Part shown: in pieces, positions 52,415-60,665 of the stretch | Numbering within the stretch: position 1 is the stretch's first letter | How the letters are laid out: each line of letters begins with the position of its first letter | DNA from: Ruminococcus sp. | Lineage (GTDB): Bacteria > Bacillota > Clostridia > Oscillospirales > Ruminococcaceae | Direction of reading: 5' to 3' | Assembly: GCA_018376535.1 (NCBI GenBank) | Contig: JAHABC010000005.1 | Location: 99,733 to 163,732 of the forward strand | DNA length: 64,000 nucleotides | The notes under the pieces: model-generated | The model's database searches: none | The model's input: only the letters and a program-made list of their open reading frames with translations | What the model was told of the DNA's origin: nothing | Translations under genes and position numbers: made by a program

Positions 52415-53593
52415 ATGGCTAAACAAAATTCTAATGAAAGAAAAACTATAAGTGCAGATGAAAAGAAAAAAGCTCTTGAATTTGCCATCGCTCAAATTGA
52501 AAAGACTTATGGTGCTGGTTCGGTAATGCGTTTAGGTCAAACCGAAAGATTAAATGTAGATGCTATTCCTACTGGTTCTATGACACTGGATATGGCTCTA
52601 GGTATCGGTGGTGTTCCTCGTGGTAGAATTGTCGAAGTTTATGGCCCTGAAAGTTCAGGTAAGACTACCGTTGCTTTGCAAATCGTTGCAGAGGCTCAAA
52701 AGATGGGTGGAGAAGCTGCCTTCATAGATGTGGAACACGCTCTTGACCCTATATATGCCAACGCTTTGGGTGTAAATACTGATGATTTAATAGTATCTCA
52801 ACCAGACTGTGGCGAACAGGCTCTTGAAATTGCTGAATCTTTGGTGCGTTCGGGTGCTATAGATGTTATAGTTATAGACTCCGTTGCTGCTATGGTAACT
52901 AAGGCAGAAATAGACGGCGAAATGGGTGATATGCACGTCGGTCAACTTGCTAGATTGATGTCACAAGCTATGAGAAAGTTGACTTCTGTAATTTCAAAGT
53001 CTAACTGTGTAGCTATATTTATAAATCAAGTTAGAGAAAAGATTGGCATAGTATATGGAAATCCAGAAACCACTCCAGGAGGTAGAGCGTTAAAGTTTTA
53101 CGCATCGGTTCGTATGGAGGTTCGTAAGGGTGAGGCTTTAAAGGTCGGTGGCGAAGTAATCGGCAACAGAACTAGAGTTAAAGTAGTTAAGAATAAAGTT
53201 GCTCCACCTTTCAAAGAATGTGAATTTGATTTATTATATGGTAAAGGAATATCCCGTACAGGCGAAGTCTTAGACCTTGCAGTCGATTTGGGTATAGTTC
53301 AAAAGGGTGGTGCTTGGTTCAGCTATAACGGAGTTAAACTAGGTCAAGGCAGAGATAACGCTAAAGAAACTTTAAGAAGTAATCCAGATATGATGAAAGA
53401 GATTGAAACTCAAATTAAGGAGCAATCTGCAAACTTAGTAATGATATCTAAAAAGAACAAAAAGATGGCTATGCTTAGCGACGTTAAAAAATCGGTAGAT
53501 GAACCAGTTCAGCAAGATGCTCAAAGTTCAACTACTGCTAAGTCGGACGCAGAAGAAAACTTTGAAGAGTTTACTCCAGTAGAAAATAAGTAG
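52415..53593 (+). CDS. recA: recombinase RecA
   Basis: DNA strand-exchange protein and SOS co-protease, 392 residues. Walker A GPESSGKT, Walker B VIVIDSVAAM, the DNA-binding loops (MGDMHVGQLARLMSQAMRKLT, FINQVREKIGIVYGNPETTPGGRALKFY) and an acidic C-terminal tail are all present. ATG 52415 follows GTGGAGG. The upstream -10 is the extended TGTTATAAT around 52370; no GAAC-n4-GTTC LexA box is visible, so SOS control is not evident from sequence. Confidence 0.97.
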   Translation: MAKQNSNERKTISADEKKKALEFAIAQIEKTYGAGSVMRLGQTERLNVDAIPTGSMTLDMALGIGGVPRGRIVEVYGPESSGKTTVALQIVAEAQKMGGEAAFIDVEHALDPIYANALGVNTDDLIVSQPDCGEQALEIAESLVRSGAIDVIVIDSVAAMVTKAEIDGEMGDMHVGQLARLMSQAMRKLTSVISKSNCVAIFINQVREKIGIVYGNPETTPGGRALKFYASVRMEVRKGEALKVGGEVIGNRTRVKVVKNKVAPPFKECEFDLLYGKGISRTGEVLDLAVDLGIVQKGGAWFSYNGVKLGQGRDNAKETLRSNPDMMKEIETQIKEQSANLVMISKKNKKMAMLSDVKKSVDEPVQQDAQSSTTAKSDAEENFEEFTPVENK

Positions 53594-53604
53594 CATAAAA
53601 AAGT

Positions 53605-53633
53605 TGGAACGATTAAATATTATAATCGTTCCA
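53605..53633. terminator. bidirectional terminator between recA and the DUF536 gene
   Basis: TGGAACGATTA pairs with TAATCGTTCCA around 7 bases; A and T runs flank it on both sides. Confidence 0.8.
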
Positions 53634-53638
53634 TAATT

Positions 53639-54517
53639 TTACTTGTTTTTGCTACCAAAGATTTTTTCAATCAAGCTAGGTTTTGCACTATGTGAAGATG
53701 TCAATAGTAGTTGATTATCTTGTTGTTGTTTCATCAATATCTGCTGATTTTGTGTCAACTCTTGAGCCTTAAAAGTGGCTTCTGATAAGTTTTCGTTAGC
53801 CTTTGCCAGTTGTGTGGACATATATTGACTATGTTCTTGAGCTTGTTGTAGTTGTGTTAGCAACTGTTGAATAGTATTCTCTTTTTCGTCAAGACGTTTT
53901 TCCTTATTTAAAATTTGATTATCACGTTCGGAAATATGTTCTCTTTCTGTAGATAGTTGTTTTTCCAACTCTGCTGTAGATTTCAATGCTCTATTTAGAT
54001 TATCTTGTAGTTGATTAATAGTTTCTTCTTGTCTTTTTAGAGTTTCCATACTATCGGAATTTTCATCTATGGTATGTTGTAAAGACTCTTTTTCTTCTAC
54101 AACTAGATTGTATGCGTTGTTAATTTCAAGTATTTTACTATCCTTATTAGAGAGTTCATTTTTATAGTTTTCAATTTGATTTTTAAGGTCATCGATTTGC
54201 TTTGCAAGTAAATCATGTTGTTGCAAAGCACTTTGCAAGTCATCGTTTTGCTTTGCAAGTAAAGAGTCTTTTTCTTCCAACTGTTTTGAAAGAAGTTCAT
54301 TTTCAGTTTTTATGAAAGCCATCTTATCGGAGTTATTTTCTCCATCTGTTTTTTGAATAGCGTCCTTAAACAACGTAAGTACACGCTTATCAAGATATTT
54401 TTTACCATCTAATATAGTATAATATTCTTTTAAATCTTTATCTAATCTTTGATACACTGCTTGTGTCGATATACCTACAATATCGGCAAACTCTTTTATA
54501 GTGAAATAGTTTTCCAT
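53639..54517 (-). CDS. DUF536/RepX-like HTH protein with long coiled coil
   Basis: A 292-residue protein. An N-terminal MerR-like winged HTH (FTIKEFADIVGISTQAVYQRL, about 5-55) is followed by continuous coiled coil from about 65 to 265 and a C-terminal KPSLIEKIFGSKNK tail, the layout of DUF536/RepX proteins of Gram-positive plasmids and of KfrA-like segregation factors. Its promoter is made of 11-bp TTGACAAG/TTGCAAAG units, and residues 86-109 (LLAKQ..DLQSALQQ..LLAKQ) are encoded by four more. It probably binds these repeats and represses itself. The ATG follows AAAAGGAGA. Confidence 0.75.
   Translation of the reverse strand: MENYFTIKEFADIVGISTQAVYQRLDKDLKEYYTILDGKKYLDKRVLTLFKDAIQKTDGENNSDKMAFIKTENELLSKQLEEKDSLLAKQNDDLQSALQQHDLLAKQIDDLKNQIENYKNELSNKDSKILEINNAYNLVVEEKESLQHTIDENSDSMETLKRQEETINQLQDNLNRALKSTAELEKQLSTEREHISERDNQILNKEKRLDEKENTIQQLLTQLQQAQEHSQYMSTQLAKANENLSEATFKAQELTQNQQILMKQQQDNQLLLTSSHSAKPSLIEKIFGSKNK
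54199..54260. repeat. four repeat words inside the DUF536 coding region
   Basis: GCTTTGCAAGT (54199-54209), TTGCAAAG (54221-54228), ACTTTGCAAGT (54230-54240) and GCTTTGCAAGT (54250-54260) occur within 62 bases of the coiled-coil coding sequence. They match the words at 54538-54618 and around aroE-aroK. Confidence 0.7.
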
Positions 54518-54537
54518 AAAAAATCTCCTTTTTTGAT

Positions 54538-54618
54538 GCTTTGCAAGTGCTTGTCAAGAGCTTTGCAACTAATAATATTATACTTGCAAAGCATGAACTT
54601 GTCAACAAGTTGCAAACT
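54538..54618. repeat. 11-bp repeat array over the DUF536 promoter
   Basis: GCTTTGCAAGT, GCTTGTCAAGA and GCTTTGCAACT run in tandem at 54538-54570. After 11 bases come ACTTGCAAAGC (54582-54592) and, after ATGA, ACTTGTCAACA and AGTTGCAAACT (54597-54618). The units have 11-bp register and flank both promoter elements. Confidence 0.85.
54577..54605 (-). promoter_or_regulatory. DUF536 promoter built from repeat units
   Basis: On the minus strand TTGACA (54600-54605, inside a repeat), a 17-base spacer containing TTTGCAAG, then TATAAT (54577-54582). Repeat units lie upstream, in the spacer and downstream, so a protein bound to them would shut the promoter. Confidence 0.7.
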
Positions 54619-54739
54619 CTTTTTTAGAGCAAACATCATTAATAATTAATATTTAATATATAATAAATAATAATTGTTTTGCCCATTAAGTTCCAATGGA
54701 TATTTATAATTAATAAGTATATATTATTTATTATATCAC

Positions 54740-54768
54740 TTGAATTTTTTCGCTAAAACGGTTATAAT
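54740..54768 (+). promoter_or_regulatory. promoter for the solute-binding lipoprotein gene
   Basis: TTGAAT, 17-base spacer, TATAAT. Confidence 0.7.
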
Positions 54769-54811
54769 AGATGTTAGGTTTATTCAACGCTTTTTTGGAG
54801 GTTTTTTATTA

Positions 54812-56116
54812 ATGAATTTTAAAAAGATAGTTTCAATAGCATTATGTAGTTTAATGTTAGTTGGTTGCTCTCAAGATGTGCAAGATAAAAAGTATGGCTT
54901 AGATAAAAATAATCCAGTTAGTTTGACGGTTGGAACTCTACAAGATACTTCATTAGAAAATTTAATAGATGATTTTAACTCTACTATAGGCAAGGATAGA
55001 GGTATTGTTATACAGTATACAGAAGTATCTAGCAATGATGAACTTTCATCTATGGATATGGTATCAACTGACTATAATACTATATACTCATTGTGTGCAA
55101 ATGGCAACGTTGCCGAACTCTCAAGTTATTTTTCTGCTTTGGATTTGGGTGATACTTACTTGGATACTTCTATTGAAGATATATCTTTTTCAGGTTTAAA
55201 AGCCATTCCAACTAAGTTGGATATCAATGTGTTAGCTTTAAATAAATCGGAATGGGAAAGTTTTTCGTCTGCTAATAACTTAGATACTTCAATGTTATCC
55301 ACTTGGGACGGGGTTCTATCTGTAGCAGAAACCTATTATAACTCTAACGATAGTAAACCGTTCTTAAGCGTGTACTCTGGTTACGATATGGCTTTAGAGA
55401 TGTCTAATCAAAACTCTGTACCTATAGTTAGTACTAAAAGCGATAGTGCTAGTATTAATCTATCTAGTGAGGCAATGCAGAACATTTGGGATAAGATAGC
55501 CACTCCACAGATTAAAGGCTACTTTGTGTATGGCGGTTTAGATACCGTTCAAGATAATACTACAATAGCATCTTACTGTAAACTAAGTGAACTTTCTAAT
55601 AATAATGATATTTTAGTACTACAAGCCCCTTTTGATAATACTCCTACATATAAACTAAATACTACAGCTATGGCAATAAACTCCACTGATGATACTAAGG
55701 TGTATGCTGGTGTTGAGTTCATAAAGTGGCTTACCTCTACTGATATAAACTACAAGTATGCTCTAAATGATGCTTGTATTCCTGCTAATAAAGAGTGTCA
55801 AAAAACTTCCAACATGAAAGATTATCTTTATAATGAAAATGTATCTAGTAGTATAAATGCTAGTGCAGAACTTCTTGCAGTGGATTTGTTACAAGATACT
55901 AGTATATTTAAAGTATCTCCTTTTGATAATATTTCAACTTTGCAAACCACTCTTGATAGCAAGATTAATCAAAGTGATGTCCGTGATACCTTAATTAAAC
56001 GCATTAAGGGTGGAGTTCTTGAAACTAAAGCCTATGAGGGCATTTTAGATAGCTCATCTTTTAAAACTTGGTATGATGATATTTGTACTCAATTAAGAAC
56101 CACTTTCGGAGAATAA
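54812..56116 (+). CDS. extracellular solute-binding lipoprotein (ABC importer family 1)
   Basis: A 434-residue lipoprotein: signal MNFKKIVSIALCSLMLVGC with C19 lipidated, then a family 1 solute-binding fold (NPVSLTVGTLQDTSLENLIDDFNSTIG, the LALNKSEW and AGVEFIKWLTS segments are typical of sugar or peptide binding proteins). No permease or ATPase genes are adjacent, so it is an orphan binding protein; the ligand is unknown. ATG 54812 follows TGGAGG; the longer reading frame upstream lacks an SD. Confidence 0.8.
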   Translation: MNFKKIVSIALCSLMLVGCSQDVQDKKYGLDKNNPVSLTVGTLQDTSLENLIDDFNSTIGKDRGIVIQYTEVSSNDELSSMDMVSTDYNTIYSLCANGNVAELSSYFSALDLGDTYLDTSIEDISFSGLKAIPTKLDINVLALNKSEWESFSSANNLDTSMLSTWDGVLSVAETYYNSNDSKPFLSVYSGYDMALEMSNQNSVPIVSTKSDSASINLSSEAMQNIWDKIATPQIKGYFVYGGLDTVQDNTTIASYCKLSELSNNNDILVLQAPFDNTPTYKLNTTAMAINSTDDTKVYAGVEFIKWLTSTDINYKYALNDACIPANKECQKTSNMKDYLYNENVSSSINASAELLAVDLLQDTSIFKVSPFDNISTLQTTLDSKINQSDVRDTLIKRIKGGVLETKAYEGILDSSSFKTWYDDICTQLRTTFGE

Positions 56117-56139
56117 TAAACTTTAATACATATAAAGTA

Positions 56140-56175
56140 AAAATCGGAATGAAGTTAAATCATTCCGATTTTTTT
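56140..56175. terminator. bidirectional terminator between lipoprotein and PG-binding genes
   Basis: AAAATCGGAATGA pairs with TCATTCCGATTTT around 7 bases, followed by TTT; the A-run serves the opposite strand. Confidence 0.85.
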
Positions 56176-56180
56176 AGCAT

Positions 56181-56702
56181 TTAATATTTAAAAGTATTAT
56201 CTAAATGAGAAAATGTTGAGACTATTAAGTTCCAAGTCATCTTGTTAGTTGTACCTGTTGGATTTAATCTAGCCTTGTTTTGCATAGCTTTAACTATAGC
56301 TATAGTTTGTTGGTCGTATACTCCAGTTACTGATAGTATAGGCAGATTTTTATAACTTTTAGCCATATCCAGTAGCATGGCTTGTAGCATACTAACCATA
56401 GAACCTTTATTTCCTAATTGAAGTATAAAGTTATTATTTGGAAAGATATCTATAACGGCAGGTGGTGAACCTATATATTCACGATATATTTTTACTGCCA
56501 TATTCCAAGTTTCTCTGTTGACCTCTCCAGTGCTTTCAAGACCGTATTCATTTTGAAAAGATTTAACTGCTAACATAGTTTCTCTGCCGAATATTCCATC
56601 TGGGATAACTCTCATGACGTTGTCATTGTAGAACGATATAGCATATAGATACTCTTGAAACTCTTTTATATTGTTCTTGTGTTGTGCTTGAGAACGGTTC
56701 AT
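56181..56702 (-). CDS. peptidoglycan-binding domain protein
   Basis: A 173-residue protein with two PG_binding_1 units (FGRETMLAVKSFQNEYGLESTGEVNRETW and VYDQQTIAIVKAMQNKARLNPTGTTNKMTW). It has no signal peptide and no catalytic domain. It is the last gene of a three-gene leftward operon with a SpoIID-like protein, so a cortex or spore-wall role is likely (inference). The ATG follows AAGGAGAG at a long spacing. Confidence 0.85.
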   Translation of the reverse strand: MNRSQAQHKNNIKEFQEYLYAISFYNDNVMRVIPDGIFGRETMLAVKSFQNEYGLESTGEVNRETWNMAVKIYREYIGSPPAVIDIFPNNNFILQLGNKGSMVSMLQAMLLDMAKSYKNLPILSVTGVYDQQTIAIVKAMQNKARLNPTGTTNKMTWNLIVSTFSHLDNTFKY

Positions 56703-56728
56703 AAGTATATAATCTCTCCTTACATATG

Positions 56729-58123
56729 TTACTTTATGATATACCCTGGATATTGATATGGAAGTTTTTCTTCGCCATAGCGTAGATTAGAATATTCTTT
56801 AGATATAGCGTCCCAAGTGGTACTGCCTACTATACCATTAGGTTGCAATCCGAACTGTTTTTGAAAGGCTATCACAGAAGATTTAGTTACGTTTCCAAAA
56901 TATCCAGTAGTGCTTACAGGTGGTATGTTAGAGTACGTTTGACTTATATATGTTAGATATTCTTGAAGTATTCGCACATACTCATTAGATATTCCTTCTT
57001 TTAATATAATGTTTGGATACGGTACAGTAGTATTGATATCCTCTAGGGGAATACTGTTCAAGATACCATCATAAGCACGATATATTTCATTCCAAGTATT
57101 ACGGTTTACTATTCCATTGGCAGGATTTATTCCAAATACCTTTTGAAACGATATTACAGATTGTTCAGTATTAGTACCAAAGTATCCAGTAATATCTACT
57201 GGAGATACTCTTTCATAGTAAGCCCCTATTACTGCTAGATAGTATTGCAACGTTGAAATATCGTTGCCTTGCATACCTGTTTTTAACTCTTCTGGGAACT
57301 GTTTAGATATGTCTTCATACTTTATCCCCTCAGAGTTCAATTCGCTTAATCTTTTTACGCTTACATAGATGTATGATATCTTATACCATGTAGATTTATC
57401 TACTATGCCCGTTGGATTTAAGTTAAATATAGATTGAAAAGTTCGTACAGCCTCTTCAGTAGCAACATCGAAAATGCTGTTTACTTCTGAAATCTTTGGA
57501 ATTAATGGATAGTTTCTAGCTATTCTATTAAGTTGCACTTGAATAGTTTTTATATCGTTGCCCGACATACCTAACTTTAAAGGTATTCCTGGGTATGATG
57601 ACTCAAAAGTGCGAATTTCAGCAGATAGTATATTTAAATCTTTGCCATAGTAGTACGTTAATATATCGTATGGAACGTATCCTTTTTGAGCTAGTTCTTG
57701 CGAACCCCATTGAGATAATCCTGAACACGTTACAGTAGTTCCATTACAAAATGATGTGAAATAAGGTTCAATATTTCCTTGCTTGGTAACATAATCGTCA
57801 AAGAGTTCGTCTACTAAATGGGATATGTTTTCAAAAATATCTCTGCCATATACAAAGGCTTGGTCGTATTGTGTAGTAGATGTTATATCAAAATCGTAAC
57901 CCTTAGAACGATACCATTCAGTATACAATCTATTTAGAGCGTACGTTACTATGACGTATATGTTGGCTCTTAGAGCGTTTTCGTTCCAAGTTGGAAATAT
58001 TTCACTAGATGCAACATTTTTTATGTATTCTATAAAGGGTACAGTAACATTTTCAGCAGATGTATCATCTGGGCGTCCTAAATGTACCGTTATAGTTTCA
58101 GGAATGTATGGCTTACTTAACAA
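56729..58123 (-). CDS. SpoIID-like domain protein with multiple peptidoglycan-binding repeats
   Basis: A 464-residue protein. Residues 1-175 resemble the SpoIID/LytB region (VPFIEYIKNVASSEIFPTWNENALRANIYVIVTYALNRL, then TVTCSGLSQWGSQELAQKGYVPYDILTYYYG). Three PG_binding_1-type repeats follow (each ending NPTGIVDKSTW, NPANGIVNRNTW or QPNGIVGSTTW). SpoIID proteins degrade peptidoglycan during engulfment. No signal peptide is seen. The start is TTG 58123 after AAAGGAGG. It lies 18 bases after the upstream gene. Confidence 0.82.
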   Translation of the reverse strand: MLSKPYIPETITVHLGRPDDTSAENVTVPFIEYIKNVASSEIFPTWNENALRANIYVIVTYALNRLYTEWYRSKGYDFDITSTTQYDQAFVYGRDIFENISHLVDELFDDYVTKQGNIEPYFTSFCNGTTVTCSGLSQWGSQELAQKGYVPYDILTYYYGKDLNILSAEIRTFESSYPGIPLKLGMSGNDIKTIQVQLNRIARNYPLIPKISEVNSIFDVATEEAVRTFQSIFNLNPTGIVDKSTWYKISYIYVSVKRLSELNSEGIKYEDISKQFPEELKTGMQGNDISTLQYYLAVIGAYYERVSPVDITGYFGTNTEQSVISFQKVFGINPANGIVNRNTWNEIYRAYDGILNSIPLEDINTTVPYPNIILKEGISNEYVRILQEYLTYISQTYSNIPPVSTTGYFGNVTKSSVIAFQKQFGLQPNGIVGSTTWDAISKEYSNLRYGEEKLPYQYPGYIIK

Positions 58124-58141
58124 GATAATTCCTCCTTTAAT

Positions 58142-58819
58142 TTATAAGTTAGGTTCACTTTCAGCAATGTTTATAACCTTTCTTTCTGTAGTGTATGATG
58201 GCAAAGGTATCATATTTATACGTTGTATGGAAGTTACTCCAGAGAATATTGGAACGGTACTATTTACTATTTGATAGTATCCATTTAAATATGCTGATAT
58301 CTTATATTGTGCATACGGTTTTAAATTTTTATCGGCGTTAGGACTTTCGGATAACTTTTTGGGTGGTGCAGGAAGTTTAACTATTTCAGTTTCGCCGTTG
58401 TCGTTGGTAGTTAGTGAGAATAATATTTCTTCTTGACCATCGAACTGCTTAGAAATTAATATTGATACGTTAGCTAATGGAATAGTTTCATTGGCTGACC
58501 TTGTAGTTACTTTTAAGTATCCTACTTGGTCGCTTTGAGCATCTATTGGAGGAAGTTCTGTAATGCCGTCTTCATCTGCTTGATATATAAACGGTGGTAT
58601 AACTGGTGTGGGATATCTTTCCTCAATAGGTTGTGAACTTTCTAAAGTAGGTTCGGTAGCATCATCTAAAGGGATATCTTTTTCGGGAGTAGGAACGTCT
58701 TGTAACTTAGGTGTATCCATATTTTGACTTACTTGTAGTGGAATATCTTTAGGATATCTTTTATATAGGTCAAGCATTTGCTTACGATATCTTTCTGACA
58801 TATTTTTAAAATCGTTCAT
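58142..58819 (-). CDS. protein with carboxypeptidase-regulatory-like domain, possibly sporulation-linked
   Basis: A 225-residue protein: Pro-rich N-terminal half and a beta-sandwich (GYLKVTTRSANETIPLANVSILISKQ...NGYYQIVNSTVPIFSG) like CarboxypepD_reg repeats. No signal peptide is obvious. It is the first gene of the operon with the SpoIID-like and PG-binding genes. I start at ATG 58819, with GGAGG 12 bases upstream; an upstream in-frame extension has no SD. Confidence 0.65.
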   Translation of the reverse strand: MNDFKNMSERYRKQMLDLYKRYPKDIPLQVSQNMDTPKLQDVPTPEKDIPLDDATEPTLESSQPIEERYPTPVIPPFIYQADEDGITELPPIDAQSDQVGYLKVTTRSANETIPLANVSILISKQFDGQEEILFSLTTNDNGETEIVKLPAPPKKLSESPNADKNLKPYAQYKISAYLNGYYQIVNSTVPIFSGVTSIQRINMIPLPSYTTERKVINIAESEPNL

Positions 58820-58960
58820 TAAAGCATAACACCTCCGAGTATTATCTAAGAACATTTATATTCTAGTAGCTTGACTTTAATTCATAATTTTTTAATCACA
58901 TTCTAATATTTTGGATTTATAATGTAATAATAAAACTATTTTTTAGAGGTGTTTAACAAT

Positions 58961-59926
58961 ATGTTCAAAATTTTTAGAGAAAAAAATTCAACTATGAAGT
59001 TAGTTTCACAAGAACATATTCCAAAGAACGTATTTCTGCAAAGTGTAATATTTTTGGCAGTGTTTATAGTTTCTCAGGTATGTGCATCTATACCAAGCTT
59101 TATACCCATGATGACTAATATATTCGCTAATATGACCACTCTAATGGATACGCTTAATAATCAAGGTTACGATGCCTACATGGAAAAGGTTATGTCTATA
59201 GGATATACTCCCACGATAATAATACTATCGTTGTACGGAACTATATTGGCTACTGTTATTACTATGTTGTTCTGTAAGGTTATAGAACGTCGACCTATCG
59301 CATCTTTGGGATTTAAAAAGAAAAATGCTATAAAGAGTTATCTAGTAGGGTGTTTGGTAGGCATAGTATTGATGAGTGTTAGTGTATTGTTATCTGCTAT
59401 GTTTAGAGGCATATCTTTGAGTGTAAACTCTAACATAGGTTGGAAACTTTTGATTATATATCTGTTTGGATTTCTATTTCAAGGGGCTAGTGAGGAGATT
59501 ATATTTAGAGGATATTTTTTAAACACTGTAGCATCTAAAGATAGAATAGTTCTTGCAATAGTTTTGAACTCCATATTTTTCGGATTGGCACACTCTTTTA
59601 ATATGGGATTAACTCCATTAGCATTTTGTAACTTAGTTCTTTTTGGAGTGTTTGCATCTATATACTCAATAAAGTTTGATAATCTTTGGGGTGTATGTGG
59701 AATACATTCATTTTGGAACTTCATGCAAGGTAACTTTTGGGGCGTTCAAGTTAGTGGTATAGATACTAGTACTTCAATATTTGTATCTAGTGCTTGTGAA
59801 AATAAAGATATCCTTAACGGTGGAGCTTTCGGCTTAGAGGGTAGTATATTCGTTACTATAGTATTAAGTGTATCTATAATAATTGTATTATTATTTAAAA
59901 ACTCTACCAAAATGGTAGATAAATAA
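58961..59926 (+). CDS. CPBP family intramembrane metalloprotease
   Basis: A 321-residue membrane protein of about eight helices. The CPBP/CAAX-type motifs are intact: EEIIFRGYF (EExxxR), FGLAHSFNMG (FxxxH) and HSFWNFMQG (HxxxN). Such proteases cleave membrane peptides or prenylated substrates and are often linked to bacteriocin immunity, but no bacteriocin gene is near. ATG 58961 follows GAGGTG. Confidence 0.88.
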   Translation: MFKIFREKNSTMKLVSQEHIPKNVFLQSVIFLAVFIVSQVCASIPSFIPMMTNIFANMTTLMDTLNNQGYDAYMEKVMSIGYTPTIIILSLYGTILATVITMLFCKVIERRPIASLGFKKKNAIKSYLVGCLVGIVLMSVSVLLSAMFRGISLSVNSNIGWKLLIIYLFGFLFQGASEEIIFRGYFLNTVASKDRIVLAIVLNSIFFGLAHSFNMGLTPLAFCNLVLFGVFASIYSIKFDNLWGVCGIHSFWNFMQGNFWGVQVSGIDTSTSIFVSSACENKDILNGGAFGLEGSIFVTIVLSVSIIIVLLFKNSTKMVDK

Positions 59927-60052
59927 TTTTTGATAATATTCATGTGCAACTTGCACAAAATATCGGTGATTTGTTGTATATAATTACTTATCGTTAGTGC
60001 ATATTGCTATAAATTTCGTGATGTTGTTTGTATAGTTTGTCGGTTTTACCTC

Positions 60053-60081
60053 TTGCAAAAAATATTGTTTTAGTGTATTAT
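60053..60081 (+). promoter_or_regulatory. promoter for the HPr-like gene
   Basis: TTGCAA, 17-base spacer, TATTAT. Transcription would start near 60088, giving a leader of about 145 bases. Confidence 0.6.
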
Positions 60082-60087
60082 ATAGTT

Positions 60088-60233
60088 GTAAGGAAAAAAC
60101 AAAGAAAGATAATTAAAAACCTTACGTTAGAACATTGAACAAAAGAATTGGACTGGATTTCACACCACCCTTTGATAGCCTAGAGGCTATCAAGTGCAGG
60201 CGTTGACCAGTGTATTTGAAGGAGGAATCTTTT
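60088..60233 (+). promoter_or_regulatory. structured 5' leader of the HPr-like gene
   Basis: GTAAGG (about 60088) pairs with CCTTAC (about 60120). ACTGG (60153) pairs with CCAGT (60207), enclosing a perfect TTGATAGCC/GGCTATCAA hairpin with loop TAGA. The SD AAGGAGG lies just after. No known riboswitch class is recognised. The preceding bases 59927-60052 show nothing else. Confidence 0.5.
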
Positions 60234-60500
60234 ATGATGGAATTCAAGAAAAAATATAATGTTATGCTTAACTCTTTAAGAACTCAAATGAGTGTGTACG
60301 AAGTTACTGAAAAATGTGCAGCTAATGTTGAAGCTGAAAATGATGCTGATGGCTATAGCGTAAATGCTAAAAGTGTTTTAGGTTTCTATTCACTAGACCT
60401 ACAAAAGCCAGTTACCTTAACAATTAATGATGAAAATGATGCTAAACTTATTGAAAAAGTTCTTTTAAAACAAAAAATTCCATATACTGTAGTAGCTTAA
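60234..60500 (+). CDS. HPr-like protein lacking the phospho-histidine
   Basis: An 88-residue protein of HPr size. The central block YSVNAKSVLGFYSLDLQKPVTLTIND matches HPr around regulatory Ser46 (VNAKSIMGVMSL), but the His15 region (GxHARP) is replaced by LNSLRTQMSVYEV, so it cannot carry PTS phosphate. It may be a Crh-like regulator or serve a structural role. ATG 60234 follows GAAGGAGGAA. It is monocistronic, with a structured leader and its own terminator. Confidence 0.75.
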   Translation: MMEFKKKYNVMLNSLRTQMSVYEVTEKCAANVEAENDADGYSVNAKSVLGFYSLDLQKPVTLTINDENDAKLIEKVLLKQKIPYTVVA

Positions 60501-60561
60501 TAGCTATAATCAGTATTTATTGCGATTATTCACATTCCCAAAATTGAAATAAAAAGTTGTC

Positions 60562-60593
60562 AAAGTCTAGGATTTCTTCCTAGACTTTTTTTT
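60562..60593 (+). terminator. terminator after the HPr-like gene
   Basis: AAAGTCTAGGA pairs with TCCTAGACTTT around TTTCT, then TTTTT. Confidence 0.88.
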
Positions 60594-60608
60594 ATCTCAA
60601 CTAGGGAT

Positions 60609-60645
60609 AAAAAATCGGCACTATGAAAAAATCATAATGCCGAAA
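60609..60645 (-). terminator. terminator after glgP
   Basis: TCGGCA..TATGA pairs with TCATA..TGCCGA; on the minus strand TTTTTT follows. Confidence 0.8.
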
Positions 60646-60665
60646 GTGTATATATTAAAGTATAC

